The notes under the pieces were generated by a model. The model had not been told where the DNA came from. It saw only the letters and a program-made list of their open reading frames with translations, and did no database searches. Source: Pseudomonas mucoides (lineage in GTDB: Bacteria; Pseudomonadota; Gammaproteobacteria; Pseudomonadales; Pseudomonadaceae). From it: a stretch of 64,000 nt of DNA. The stretch is taken from positions 1,438,757-1,502,756 of the forward strand of contig NZ_JACOPW010000001.1 in NCBI RefSeq assembly GCF_015461845.1, read 5' to 3'. Each line of letters begins with the position of its first letter. Position 1 is the stretch's first letter. Shown one piece after another: positions 54,510 to 63,423 of the stretch. A program made the translations under genes and the position numbers.

Positions 54510-55193
54510 TCAATAACCCAGCTTACTCAGATCATCCCGGAAACACTTGGTCTCCAGCTGCCGCGAAGCCTGAATCAAAAGAATAGTCAGAATTACCAAC
54601 AACCCAGCAAGCACAAAAGGAAGTTTTTGGAGTAGCCATGGGCCTACAGTATCAAGATAATCGTAAATACCTGGTACTAGCTTTTCTATCATTACATAGG
54701 GAGCATCATAAGAACGTCTGAATTGTATCGCCAGGATCACTGTCATCGCCGTAGCCATCGAACCAAAAACCACTGCGTCCAGGGTCCGCGCAGCCACTAC
54801 TTTGATACGTTGCCATACTCCGCGTCTGCGATCTTTAATTGGCACAATCTGAATGTCTTTTATCTGTAGAACATCACCTTGGCGGACCGTATCACTCATT
54901 TTCCAAGTTACATCACCGAATGTGAGGGTTCGATGCTGGCCGAACAATCTCTTAAAAAAATTCAGCGTCCAAAATGAGTGCGTAGAAAATTTATCCAGTG
55001 CCGCGTCGGTAAACAGCAGAGCGCTGCGTGGCGCGAGAGCTCTAGTTACACCAATCTTTGTTCGGCTTTCGACCCCAATGGTGTATAGCCGCCCTTGAGT
55101 CCTAACGTTGAAATGACCGTTGGGGACATCGAACACATCGACTTCGGCAGTTGAGTAATGGATAAGTGCTCGCGTTGATTTTGGCATGTACAT
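54510..55193 (-). CDS. Hypothetical two-helix membrane protein
   Basis: The 227-residue product is not recognised. The N-terminal ~125 residues are soluble and beta-rich (FNVRTQGRLYTIGVESRTKIG, LTFGDVTWKMSD). Two membrane helices lie at about 137-158 and 190-212 with a short loop between, and a basic C-terminal tail follows. A soluble domain joined to a membrane hairpin is a pattern also seen in abortive-infection effectors, but there is no direct evidence for that here. It sits on the same strand as the HNH and SIR2 genes with a 456-bp gap. Confidence 0.6.
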   Translation of the reverse strand: MYMPKSTRALIHYSTAEVDVFDVPNGHFNVRTQGRLYTIGVESRTKIGVTRALAPRSALLFTDAALDKFSTHSFWTLNFFKRLFGQHRTLTFGDVTWKMSDTVRQGDVLQIKDIQIVPIKDRRRGVWQRIKVVAARTLDAVVFGSMATAMTVILAIQFRRSYDAPYVMIEKLVPGIYDYLDTVGPWLLQKLPFVLAGLLVILTILLIQASRQLETKCFRDDLSKLGY

Positions 55194-55365
55194 CTACTTT
55201 CGAATAAAAACTGATCAATAGGGCACGTTATCCGTTACGCAGGATCACGTCATTTCAATGTAATTCGGCATGAAAAGGCAAAGCTTTACTTCCTGATTGA
55301 AAGGTCAGAGGAACCCTTTCAGGCGCAACGCGACGAAGGCAGCCACATACCTCTTCATGTGCGAA

Positions 55366-55400
55366 TAAAAAAGGCCGCCAGGGTGTGAACCCAGCGGCCT
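55366..55400 (-). terminator. Rho-independent terminator
   Basis: On the minus strand AGGCCGCTGGG and CCCTGGCGGCC pair with one bulge and are followed by TTTTTTATT. It lies just after the 120-residue gene ending at 55424. Confidence 0.8.
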
Positions 55401-55423
55401 ACGGTCACCTCAAAGCCAAGGGA

Positions 55424-55786
55424 TTAATCCGGCGCTGTTGCGTACTTGGCGGTCAGTTCCAAGGCCAACACGTCGTCCATCACCGAACGCTCGAAAACCT
55501 CCATCTGAGCCGCCTCGACATCATTCTCACTGATCTGGCGTAGCAGCGCGTACGCTCGGCCGGGGTAATGTATGGTCAGTACCTGCACCGCCCACTGCGC
55601 CTTTTGCTCGGTGGAAAACGGACGAACAATGCTCCGTTCGCCTCCTGACTTGATCGCCTCCCAGCAGACCACCGACCAGAACACGACCTTCTTGCCCACG
55701 GTTTCAAAGCCGCGGCACAACGGTCGTTCGACAGCGCTGGCGACCCACGTGCGGTACAGATTTACTTTGTCTACGGCCGGCTTCAC
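55424..55786 (-). CDS. Hypothetical protein, probable mobile-element remnant operon
   Basis: The 120-residue product is not recognised. It starts with GTG, and GTGA overlaps the TGA stop of the preceding broken frame, showing that the two were once an operon. It is soluble and mixed alpha/beta (AVERPLCRGFETVGKKVVFWSVVCWEAI) and is followed by a terminator. The arrangement is like small coupled genes of integrative conjugative elements, but the family is not established. Confidence 0.55.
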   Translation of the reverse strand: MKPAVDKVNLYRTWVASAVERPLCRGFETVGKKVVFWSVVCWEAIKSGGERSIVRPFSTEQKAQWAVQVLTIHYPGRAYALLRQISENDVEAAQMEVFERSVMDDVLALELTAKYATAPD

Positions 55787-56141
55787 CCGAGCAGTACCGA
55801 CGGATCGTCGAGCAGGTCGTGATAGCTAATTGAGCGGCTACGGTCTGCCATGTGGGGAATCTTCATAGAGCGAAAGGCTTCATTGCTGCCGAGGTTCACC
55901 AGGTGGCTGCCAATGTTCACCAGTGCCTGCACCTGTTGATCCCAGTCGTCCTCCAGCTTGGCGATCTGCGACGTCCGGACCTTCTCCCGGGCAATGCCCT
56001 GGACGTGATCGCTCGACGCATGGATGCAGAGCCGTCCTGATGTGATAAGGGGCGCCTTTCGGGGCGCCCTCGATTCGTAGCAGCTGGCGAAGCCTGCGTC
56101 CGGCTGCGCAGCAGTCGTGGAATCAGGTGACGCGGTGTTTC
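55783..56141 (-). pseudogene. 5'-truncated ORF upstream of and coupled to the 120-aa gene
   Basis: A frame free of stops for about 115 codons has no start before an internal Met near its end. It encodes coding-like sequence including TSGRLCIHASSDHVQGIAR, DDWDQQVQALVNIGSHLVN and SYHDLLDDPSVLLG before the stop. The conserved-looking C-terminal part without an N-terminus suggests a gene cut by deletion or rearrangement. I do not recognise the family; an ICE gene is a guess. Confidence 0.55.
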
Positions 56142-56531
56142 AGGAAGACCTCGCGGCTACGCAAATGATGGAAGCCAAGATATGGCAGGCACACCCTACT
56201 TAGCGTAGCGACTTCACCTTCTGCGGCATTTCCAAAAGGCACGGTTGCAGGGAGAACAGGGTGGTGACTTCTGCGGTACACAACCGAGGCGACTCGGTTA
56301 ATAACGGTGTTTGGTCAGATTGGCGTTCAGGACGAGGGACGATGTGCCGACTAATCCGGACTGGATTATGCGGCAGGACCTGATGTGAGTTATACGACGC
56401 CGCTGATCAGTTGTGCACGGTAGATAGCCGACAAGCGCTAGTTGGTGGGAGGTTGCCAGGAGGGCACAGCGATGAGGTTTGTTTCAGCGCCTCAGATAGT
56501 ACGAAAAAAAGGTATCTGAGCCGACAGAGAA
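56142..56531. other. Gene-free stretch at the island's right part
   Basis: I see no supported gene, tRNA or strong repeat in these 390 bp. It may be eroded mobile-element DNA. Confidence 0.4.
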
Positions 56532-56717
56532 TTAAAGATGTTTTGCGACAAAAGCGACGGCGACAAACAGGGTCAGCGCGAATGCAGCACCGATGCTGAA
56601 CGGCAACAACGTAGTGCGGATTTTGGTCGGGGCCGGGCGTCTCATCTCTTCAGCTAAAGCCTCCATTTCACGATGCAATTGCTCGATGCTTGCTCCGTTA
56701 CTACGATGAGTGGACAT
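56532..56717 (-). CDS. Small single-pass membrane protein
   Basis: The 61-residue product has a hydrophilic N-terminus (STHRSNGASIEQLHREMEALAEEMRR) that could form a short coiled coil and a C-terminal membrane helix (LPFSIGAAFALTLFVAVAFVA). A strong AGGAGAAAG site precedes the ATG at 56717, which supports translation. Function is unknown. Confidence 0.6.
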   Translation of the reverse strand: MSTHRSNGASIEQLHREMEALAEEMRRPAPTKIRTTLLPFSIGAAFALTLFVAVAFVAKHL

Positions 56718-57329
56718 GTTTCTTTCTCCTCTCGCAGTCCGTGTTGAGTCCGTGAACTGTTCCTGACAATGTGAGCCGTGTGGTTGCAAAGCTCAAGTAC
56801 CAGCGATGTATGTTGAGTATCGGCGACCAATAGCTTATCGAGTTCTAAATTTTCGCGATCGTTCTGGTGCATTGATCATCCTTCTCGGCTTTTAGCCGCC
56901 AACCTAAGCGTCGTTGTCTGCGAAGCCGGCAAAATCTGTCGGACGTCAATCACTCATCACCTATCGTGCAGTCCGTTCTGCGGAGCACTATTTCCTATCT
57001 ACCCACCAGCGGATAGCGGGTGATTCCCGCTTAGGTTGTAGGCAACATCCGAGAGCTGCGCATGAAGGAGCGTTAACTGTTTTTCGGTCGGTTGATCGTC
57101 TTGCAGTTCGGCCTTAACCGAATCGCCGATTTTTTACATGGGCCTTGGTTACAAATCCGCAACGCTCAACCCGTTTCCCCTCCCCGCCCGACCCGCTAGC
57201 ATTTCCACCATCTCCAACGCCCCTCCCCACCGCGCGGCCATCAACGAATACGCGCCACAACGCTTCGAGGGAAACCAATCGGCGCGGCCCAAATTCCGCC
57301 CACCAACGATCTCAATAGAGCAACCCGAC
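56718..57329. other. Island-core boundary region
   Basis: These 612 bp hold no supported gene. The plus-strand frame that runs into the methyltransferase from 57138 is proline-rich and lacks a ribosome binding site, so it is treated as upstream DNA. No copy of the tRNA-Gly or tRNA-Thr 3' end is visible that could mark the far attachment site. Confidence 0.45.
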
Positions 57330-58058
57330 ATGACTCAAAACATCTACGACGATCCGGAGTTTTTCCACGGTTACAGCCAAATGGGCCGTTCCCTTGGAGG
57401 CCTCGACGCGGCACCGGAATGGCCAACACTCAAATCAATGCTGCCGCCGATGAAAGGCCTGAAGGTAGTGGACCTCGGTTGCGGTTACGGCTGGTTCAGC
57501 CGCTGGGCCAGTGAGCAAGGCGCTGATAGCGTGCTTAGTCTGGACGTCTCGGAAAAGATGCTGGAGCAGGCTCGCAAGACCACATCGGTGGGCAACATCC
57601 ACTATTCACGGGCAGATCTGGAACAGCTTGATTTACCCATAGCTGGTTTCGACCTGGCTTACAGCTCACTGGCGCTGCACTACATCAAGAATCTGTCCGG
57701 GTTGTTCGCCACGATCCACGCGGCCCTTAAACCTGGTTCGCGCTTTGTGTTTTCCATCGAGCACCCGATCTTCATGGCCCCGCGCAATCCGGGTTGGCTG
57801 ATCGACGGCGAGGGACGCAAGCGTTGGCCGGTAGACAGCTATCAACGGGAAGGTGAGCGGGTGACGAACTGGCTGGCGGAAGGCGTGATCAAGCAGCACC
57901 GAACCCTTGGCACGCTGTTCAATACGCTGATTGGCGCGGGTTTCAGTATTCAGCATGTCAACGAATGGGGGCCGAGTGATACAGAAGTGGCGGCTCAACC
58001 GGCGCTGGCCGAAGAGCGGGAACGGCCGATGATGTTGCTGGTTAGCGTTCATCGCTAA
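57330..58058 (+). CDS. Class I SAM-dependent methyltransferase
   Basis: The 242-residue product has motif I VVDLGCGYGWFSRWA (about residues 47-61), LSLDVSEKML, DLAYSSLALHYI and a Methyltransf_11-like layout. The substrate is unknown. The ATG at 57330 starts the conserved N-terminus (MTQNIYDDPEFFHGYSQM). It stands alone at the right edge of the island. Confidence 0.85.
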   Translation: MTQNIYDDPEFFHGYSQMGRSLGGLDAAPEWPTLKSMLPPMKGLKVVDLGCGYGWFSRWASEQGADSVLSLDVSEKMLEQARKTTSVGNIHYSRADLEQLDLPIAGFDLAYSSLALHYIKNLSGLFATIHAALKPGSRFVFSIEHPIFMAPRNPGWLIDGEGRKRWPVDSYQREGERVTNWLAEGVIKQHRTLGTLFNTLIGAGFSIQHVNEWGPSDTEVAAQPALAEERERPMMLLVSVHR

Positions 58059-58186
58059 GAGCCGCGTCGGGTTCTCGTATATTTTACGTATAGGTCTTTG
58101 AAATCCGGTAAAGAAGCAGTAGCGCGATGTTGGGCCTGACTAAAGGTGCCTTATTCTGTCGGCTCAACTTTCACCTAGAGATCAAC

Positions 58187-58291
58187 ATGGACAATTCAGA
58201 GTTGGGGATCATGATCATTTCGATGATCGGGTTGTTCGGCTTTGCTTCGTTTGTTTTTGAATATTTGAGTGCCAAGTACAGGGACAGATAA
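58187..58291 (+). CDS. Possible 34-residue membrane peptide
   Basis: A short frame encodes MDNSELGIMIISMIGLFGFA... ending LSAKYRDR: one hydrophobic helix followed by a basic tail, typical of small inner-membrane proteins. A weak purine-rich site (TAGAGA) precedes the ATG. It is supported only by its composition. Confidence 0.4.
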   Translation: MDNSELGIMIISMIGLFGFASFVFEYLSAKYRDR

Positions 58292-58319
58292 CGCTCAGCG
58301 AGATCCGTCCCTTTTTGCA

Positions 58320-59090
58320 CTATCGGGTTGCGACAATAAACAACCGCGGAAACGGCAACAGCACCGAACCATCGCTCAACGCCGGATAAGCCTGCTCGAT
58401 CGCGGCATGGTATTGCTTGAGGTAGTGCGTCTTTTCCGTGTCATCCAGCGGTTCGAGAAACGGCCGCAAACCGCTGCCCTTGAACCACTCGACCACACCC
58501 GACGCGCCACCTGCCAGCGGATGATGGTAAGTGGTGCGCCACACATCGACGCGCGCACAGTGTGGCCGCAGCATCGAGTAGTAATCGCTGGCACTGGCCA
58601 TCTCGGTGCGTTGCCCGGCGGCGTCCGCCAGTTTGCTGGCCCAAGGGCCTTCGGCGGCCACTTCGCGCATCAGGCGATGGGAAGGTTCGTTGAGGTTGTC
58701 GGGCATCTGGATGGCCAGGCTGCCGCCCTCGGTCAGTCGGGCGGCCAGCGACGGCAATAACGTCGCGTGATCGGGCAGCCATTGCAGCACGGCATTGGCG
58801 AAGATCACGTCGAACGGGCCGTTATCGTCCCAGGTTCCGATATCAACAGTGTCGAACTGCACGTTTGGCAAGCGCTTGCGAGCGGCCTCGATCATGTCGC
58901 TCGAACTGTCGACCCCACGCACCGTGGCGCCGCTGAAGCGCTCGACCAGCAACTCGGTCGAATTGCCGGGACCGCACCCGATGTCGATGGCCGAGCGCGC
59001 ATCCACCGGCGGGATGGCGGCGAGCAGGTCTCGCGCCGGGCGGGTGCGTTCATCTTCAAAAGCGACGTATTGTTTGGCGGACCAACTCAT
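58320..59090 (-). CDS. tam: Trans-aconitate 2-methyltransferase
   Basis: Tam methylates trans-aconitate, a by-product that inhibits aconitase. The 256-residue product has SAM motif AIDIGCGPGNSTELL, the acidic VDSSSDMIE and NAVLQWLPDH, matching the Tam family from its start (MSWSAKQYVAFEDERTRPARDLL). The ATG at 59090 follows GGAGAACGC. The neighbouring methyltransferase is unrelated beyond fold. Confidence 0.9.
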   Translation of the reverse strand: MSWSAKQYVAFEDERTRPARDLLAAIPPVDARSAIDIGCGPGNSTELLVERFSGATVRGVDSSSDMIEAARKRLPNVQFDTVDIGTWDDNGPFDVIFANAVLQWLPDHATLLPSLAARLTEGGSLAIQMPDNLNEPSHRLMREVAAEGPWASKLADAAGQRTEMASASDYYSMLRPHCARVDVWRTTYHHPLAGGASGVVEWFKGSGLRPFLEPLDDTEKTHYLKQYHAAIEQAYPALSDGSVLLPFPRLFIVATR

Positions 59091-59223
59091 TGCGTTCTCC
59101 TGTTGGTGCGTTGTTGCGAGGCGATGGGTAACTTGAGTTGGGTAGTGAAACTGAAGTAGCAAACAACAGCCACAAAAAACCGGCCACCTAGGCTTATGCC
59201 GGAAAAGCACAAGCGATAAGAAA

Positions 59224-59335
59224 CCTGTGGCAAGGGAGCTTGCTCCCGCTGGGGTGCGGAGCGCCCCCCTTTCTCACCCAAAAAAGTAGGGGACTGCTGC
59301 GCAGTCCAGCGGGAGCAAGCTCCCTCGCCACAAGG
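59224..59335. repeat. REP/REPIN palindrome
   Basis: CTGTGGCAAGGGAGCTTGCTCCCGCTGG and CCAGCGGGAGCAAGCTCCCTCGCCACA form the outer arms. Inside is a second imperfect palindrome with a G/C-rich centre. It is longer than the other copies in the window. Confidence 0.9.
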
Positions 59336-59400
59336 TATGCATCATCCATAACCGACATTGGCCGTTTCGGCCAATCTTGGCTGGTTTACGACAAACGATG

Positions 59401-60486
59401 CTAGGCGTAATACCCAACCGTCTTCTTCAAATGATCCGAATACTCGTAGATATCGTCTATCGAATTTATCGCATGTCGGGTTTCATTTTTCTCTTCGTCA
59501 AAAATGCCGATGTACTTCTGTGAACGATTGAAGTGCAGACGGCAAATCGGTTTACGGTTGTTGTCGTCGAGCAAAATACCGAAGTAACTCTGAGTGTCGC
59601 GCTGAACAATCCGCTTTGCATCGACCACAGACCGGACCACGGCACGAACGATGTGATAACCCTCCAGTTCTTCCAATGTCGTCAGGACCTTGTCCTCCGA
59701 CTCGTCCCGCACATCCGGTGGCTCAGCCCCACTGGATGAAACTGGCAAAGACGCCAATGCAGGTTGTATGGCACCGCTCATGGCGGACTTGAGCCTTTCG
59801 TTGATTTGATCATTGAGAAATTGCACGACCGCTTTTCTTGTCAGTTCATGGAACTGCTCTCGGACCTTTTGAGTAATCACCCCGTCGTAGACACGCGAAG
59901 CGAACACTTTGACGAAGTCGTCATCGGGTTTGCTGACTTGAGCCGCAATGACCTTTTTGATTTGGCTGACGTACTTCAACTCACCTGCGGCGCTGATGAT
60001 CGAATCCACATCGAAAGCTGATTTGGTGAGCTTCACCAATTCCGGGACTGAATATTCATCGATGTCCAGCAGGTCGAGTTCAAGGAACGGCTTCTCATCC
60101 ATCTTGTTGGGCGCATCCAGGTCGGTGAAGAATTTGTAGACCTGGCCGTTAGTAAGGATGGAGATTCGAGCGCTGGTGACATGGAAATAGCGAAACAACT
60201 GAGACGCATGATTGATGTGCAGTGGCTCGCCTATTTTTTTACACTCGATAAGAATCTGAACTTCTCCACCCTTCATGATTGCGTAATCAATTTTTTCTCC
60301 TTTTTTCGTGCCGATATCGCAAACGAATTCGGGAGTCACTTCAGTCGGATCGAAGACATCGTAGCCCAGTACTGTGCTGATAAACGGCATGACAAAAGCG
60401 TTTTTGGTCGCTTCTTCCGTCTGAATTGCAGCGCTCTGCAAACGAACTTTGGCGGCTAGACTTGCTAACTTTTCGAAGAATTCCAT
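59401..60486 (-). CDS. Solitary HsdR-N-like (PD-(D/E)xK) restriction endonuclease domain protein
   Basis: The 361-residue protein resembles the N-terminal nuclease part of type I restriction subunit R but has no helicase domain. The core is KGEKIDYAIMKGGEVQILIECKKIG, with D and ExK in the expected order, followed by a helical middle and a C-terminal segment (LCRLHFNRSQKYIGIF-type). The ATG at 60486 starts the conserved part. No HsdM, HsdS or methylase is nearby. Such solitary proteins are common in proteobacteria and their role is unclear; defence is possible. Confidence 0.8.
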   Translation of the reverse strand: MEFFEKLASLAAKVRLQSAAIQTEEATKNAFVMPFISTVLGYDVFDPTEVTPEFVCDIGTKKGEKIDYAIMKGGEVQILIECKKIGEPLHINHASQLFRYFHVTSARISILTNGQVYKFFTDLDAPNKMDEKPFLELDLLDIDEYSVPELVKLTKSAFDVDSIISAAGELKYVSQIKKVIAAQVSKPDDDFVKVFASRVYDGVITQKVREQFHELTRKAVVQFLNDQINERLKSAMSGAIQPALASLPVSSSGAEPPDVRDESEDKVLTTLEELEGYHIVRAVVRSVVDAKRIVQRDTQSYFGILLDDNNRKPICRLHFNRSQKYIGIFDEEKNETRHAINSIDDIYEYSDHLKKTVGYYA

Positions 60487-60724
60487 GAGTGACCTCTTAG
60501 CTGGTTTCGATCCGTGTGCTTGCATGCTGGCAAATTGACTGCCCTTGATACTAGACACAAACCGGCACAAAGAAAGATTCCGATCAGGATTTGCGAAATA
60601 CTGAGGTTTCTTACATCCGAAGCCAGCGCAATACGCGCTTTCCATGAGTGCGCAAAACCCGAAAGAATTTTCAACACGCCGTCGCTGTCTGAAATTCAGG
60701 CGCATCCCAATAAGGAACACGGCA

Positions 60725-61135
60725 ATGAAATTCGCAAAAATCTCGCAGAAACTCGCCCTGTGGGCCGGCAGTCCCAAGACATTCATGGGGGCGCTTATTC
60801 TTATTATTCTGTGGGCCGCGAGCGGTCCGATTTTTGGTTTCAACGACACCTGGCAACTGGTCATCAACACCTCAACCACGATCATCACGTTTCTGATGGT
60901 GTTTCTGATCCAGAACACGCAGAACCGCGACACCGACATTCTGCATCTGAAAATCGATGAGTTGCTGCGGGTGAACAAGGAGGCGCAGAACGCGATGTTG
61001 GGGCTGGAACTACTGGACCTCAAACAACTGGAAGCGCTGCGCCGCCACTATCGCGCCATGGGCGAAAAAGATGTGCATGACTTGGCGGGGCTGGCGACGA
61101 CGAGCCCGCGCAAACAGGGTTTGAACAAGTGCTGA
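60725..61135 (+). CDS. Low-affinity iron permease-family membrane protein
   Basis: The 136-residue protein fits the bacterial branch of the low-affinity iron permease family (PF04120-like). It has two membrane helices at about 17-36 and 45-65 with the typical WQLVINTSTTIITFLMVFLIQNTQNRD stretch between and after, then a cytoplasmic helical tail. Iron transport by the short bacterial form is not proven. The ATG at 60725 starts the conserved part. Confidence 0.82.
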   Translation: MKFAKISQKLALWAGSPKTFMGALILIILWAASGPIFGFNDTWQLVINTSTTIITFLMVFLIQNTQNRDTDILHLKIDELLRVNKEAQNAMLGLELLDLKQLEALRRHYRAMGEKDVHDLAGLATTSPRKQGLNKC

Positions 61136-61144
61136 GCACAAACA

Positions 61145-61176
61145 AAACGGCGCGTGATGTGAATCACGCGCCGTTT
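61145..61176. terminator. Bidirectional rho-independent terminator
   Basis: AAACGGCGCGTGAT and ATCACGCGCCGTTT are perfect 14-bp complements around GTGA. It separates the convergent iron-permease-family gene and the DUF4142 gene. Confidence 0.88.
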
Positions 61177-61201
61177 GCTCTGAATGGCGTAAAGACTTGA
61201 A

Positions 61202-61705
61202 CTAGCGACCGGCCTGCAACGCCCTGGCCATTTGCAGATGGTTTTGCAGTTTGGGCAGGGTTTCTTCAGCAAATGCTTTGATTTGCGGAATGTCCGTGGT
61301 TTGCGCTTCCTGTTGAAGTTGCTCGATGGCTTGCTGCGTGGTTTTCACCTGACTGGCGGCGTAGGCCTGGTCAAAGGTTGCGCCGTCCATCGCTTGCGGC
61401 ATCAAGGCTTTGGCCTTATCGACCACTTCTTCGCGAGGGGCCACTGGCAGATCCAGTTGCTTGGCGATTTTCGCCAGGTGCTGGTTGGCGGTGGTGCGGT
61501 CGTTGATGACGACGATGGTGTAGTCCTTAACCTCTTTGGATTCGGTTTTCTGATGCGCCAGGCGACTGGCTTCGATGTCGGCCATGCCTTGGGCCGAGGC
61601 ATCGTTGATGAATTCGGCGGGGGACTGGGCAAAGGCACTGCTGGCGAACAATCCCAGGAACGTGGCAAAACTTGCATGACGTATTCGGGTGGCCATCCGG
61701 CTCAT
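61202..61705 (-). CDS. DUF4142 periplasmic protein
   Basis: The 167-residue product has a signal peptide (RIRHASFATFLGLFASSAFA) and a ferritin-like four-helix DUF4142 domain (AEFINDASAQGMADIEASRLAHQ, MDGATFDQAYAASQV). The function of the family is unknown; members are often stress-induced. AAGGAGG precedes the ATG at 61705. It lies 75 bp after the KGG-motif gene in the same direction. Confidence 0.85.
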   Translation of the reverse strand: MSRMATRIRHASFATFLGLFASSAFAQSPAEFINDASAQGMADIEASRLAHQKTESKEVKDYTIVVINDRTTANQHLAKIAKQLDLPVAPREEVVDKAKALMPQAMDGATFDQAYAASQVKTTQQAIEQLQQEAQTTDIPQIKAFAEETLPKLQNHLQMARALQAGR

Positions 61706-61780
61706 GGTCGCGCCCTCCTTCTGAAAAAATTCAAGCGGGAGCTTGCGCCCCCGCCTCTCGATCAAAACCACCTTCAATCA

Positions 61781-61939
61781 CTACTTGGACTTCTGAGGAC
61801 CTTTGCGGCCCATTTCGGGTTTCGTAGAGTCTTTATCGACCGTCGTTGTGGTGGTTTTCCCACCTTTGCGACCGGCTTCAGACGCCTTCGTTCGATCGTT
61901 GGCGAAGTTTCCCGAGTTCGAGTTTCTTGAGTTAGGCAT
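61781..61939 (-). CDS. KGG-motif general stress protein
   Basis: The 52-residue, very hydrophilic product carries the KGG-repeat signature: NDRTKASEAGRKGGKTTTT and a second, weaker EMGRKGPQ. Such small proteins of the GsiB/KGG type are induced by stress or desiccation in many bacteria. It was identified directly from the sequence on the minus strand; GGTAGAG lies upstream. It is probably co-transcribed with the DUF4142 gene. Confidence 0.8.
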   Translation of the reverse strand: MPNSRNSNSGNFANDRTKASEAGRKGGKTTTTTVDKDSTKPEMGRKGPQKSK

Positions 61940-62055
61940 GATTCTCTACCTCTTGGTGATGATCCAGGCGAGCAACAGCCCGCATAAAATCAGAATGAAC
62001 GAGCCCCAAAAGGTTTAGAAAACCTGAAAACGCCGCGACGAACGGCGGCGAACTA

Positions 62056-63417
62056 TCAGACTTCGAGTCGTAGATGATGCTGGCGTTTGGCAGCGTACAT
62101 GGCCTCGTCGGCATGCCTGAATAACTGCTTTTCCTCGGTGCCGTGCTCGGGGTAATGAGCGACGCCGATACTGGTGTGGATGTTCAGGTTGTGCCCGTCC
62201 AGACGCAGCGGCTGCGCCAGGACCTGAAGAATTTTTTCCGCCACGCCGTCGGCGTCTTCCAGGCCGTGGATGCTGTGCAACAACACCACAAACTCGTCCC
62301 CGCCGATGCGCGCCACGGTATCGGTTTCGCGTACGCACCCCTTGATCCGATTGGCCACCGCTTGCAACAGCATGTCGCCCACCGCGTGGCCATGGGTGTC
62401 GTTGACGTCCTTGAAACGGTCGAGGTCGACGTACAGCAACGCCATGCGCCCACCATCGGCCCGGGCCAGCGCCAGCGAAGCCTTGAGACGATCACGCAGC
62501 AGCTCGCGATTGGGCAATTGAGTCAACTGGTCGTACTGCGCCATTCGCTGCAACCGGGCATGCAACTGCTTGCGCTCGATGGCGGTCGCGACCTGGGCGC
62601 AGACGTATTGCAGCAGCTCCTTGTCCCGTTCGGTGTAGCGCTCGCCACCCGCAACGCTTTTGACGATGAGCGCGCCGATGGTGCCGTTTTGCGAATTCAG
62701 CGGCACGCCCAGCCAGCACGGTGAATTCGGGCCCTCGACCAACGTCTCAAAACCTGCGGGCGAATGGCCCTGGTCCGGGGTCAGCAAAATGGGCAAGCCG
62801 CTGCGGATCACTTCCGCACACAGGCGCCCGGTGATGGTGCCGGGCTGCTCGGGTTGCAGTTCGTGGTCGTTGACGTGATAGGGGAAATTCAGCTGCGCGC
62901 AGTGTTCGTCATACAGCGCCACGGAGAAATTCAGCGCAGGCAGCCATTCGCCGATGATCAGGTGAATGCGCTTGAACAGCGCCAGCAAGTCTTCCGCCGC
63001 GTGAGCCGCTTCGGAAATCGCGTACAACGCTGCTTGCCGGGACTCGGCCTGCTTGCGTTCGGTGATGTCCCGGGCCACGGCGATGCGCAATTGATCGACT
63101 TCCGACCAGCGCGCCGACCAGAGGATGTGCACCACCTGGCCGTCCTTGCGCAGGTAGCGGTTTTCGAAGTTGAGTTTGGGCTCACCGCCCATGATTTCCC
63201 GCGCGGCGTCGAGGGTGCGCTGGCGGTCGCCAGGATGCACCATGTCGATCATCACTTGGCCGATCAGCTCGTCGGGGGTATAGCCAAAAATGCGCTCGCA
63301 CGCCGCACTGACAAAAACGAAGCGACCTTGCTTGTCGACCGCACAAACGGCGTCCAGCAACAGATCGATGTAGCTCGCCAACGGCGCGGAATTTCTGGAT
63401 GCCATGGTGTCTTGCAT
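62056..63417 (-). CDS. PAS-GAF-GGDEF diguanylate cyclase
   Basis: The 453-residue cytoplasmic protein has a PAS domain (~10-125; LLDAVCAVDKQGRFVFVS, DITERKQAE), a GAF domain (~130-285) and a GGDEF domain (~290-453) with an intact GGDEF loop and an I-site RETD five residues before it. It should make cyclic di-GMP in response to an intracellular signal. It begins 6 bp after the LysE-family gene, so the two are probably co-transcribed. An internal ATG at 63405 is an alternative start. Confidence 0.92.
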   Translation of the reverse strand: MQDTMASRNSAPLASYIDLLLDAVCAVDKQGRFVFVSAACERIFGYTPDELIGQVMIDMVHPGDRQRTLDAAREIMGGEPKLNFENRYLRKDGQVVHILWSARWSEVDQLRIAVARDITERKQAESRQAALYAISEAAHAAEDLLALFKRIHLIIGEWLPALNFSVALYDEHCAQLNFPYHVNDHELQPEQPGTITGRLCAEVIRSGLPILLTPDQGHSPAGFETLVEGPNSPCWLGVPLNSQNGTIGALIVKSVAGGERYTERDKELLQYVCAQVATAIERKQLHARLQRMAQYDQLTQLPNRELLRDRLKASLALARADGGRMALLYVDLDRFKDVNDTHGHAVGDMLLQAVANRIKGCVRETDTVARIGGDEFVVLLHSIHGLEDADGVAEKILQVLAQPLRLDGHNLNIHTSIGVAHYPEHGTEEKQLFRHADEAMYAAKRQHHLRLEV

Positions 63418-63423
63418 ATGGCC

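Noticed and set aside
55000-57200. Search for the far attachment site of the island (copy of the tRNA-Gly or tRNA-Thr 3' end)
   Set aside because: No matching 3'-end sequence was found by eye, so the right boundary of the island is not assigned.
57138-57329. N-terminal extension of the methyltransferase
   Set aside because: The upstream part is proline-rich, has no homology to the family and no ribosome binding site. The conserved domain starts at the ATG at 57330.
61940-62019. Possible small membrane peptide ending LLLAWIITKR upstream of the KGG gene
   Set aside because: The frame has a stop just before its hydrophobic part and no start codon. It may be a relic but cannot be called a gene.
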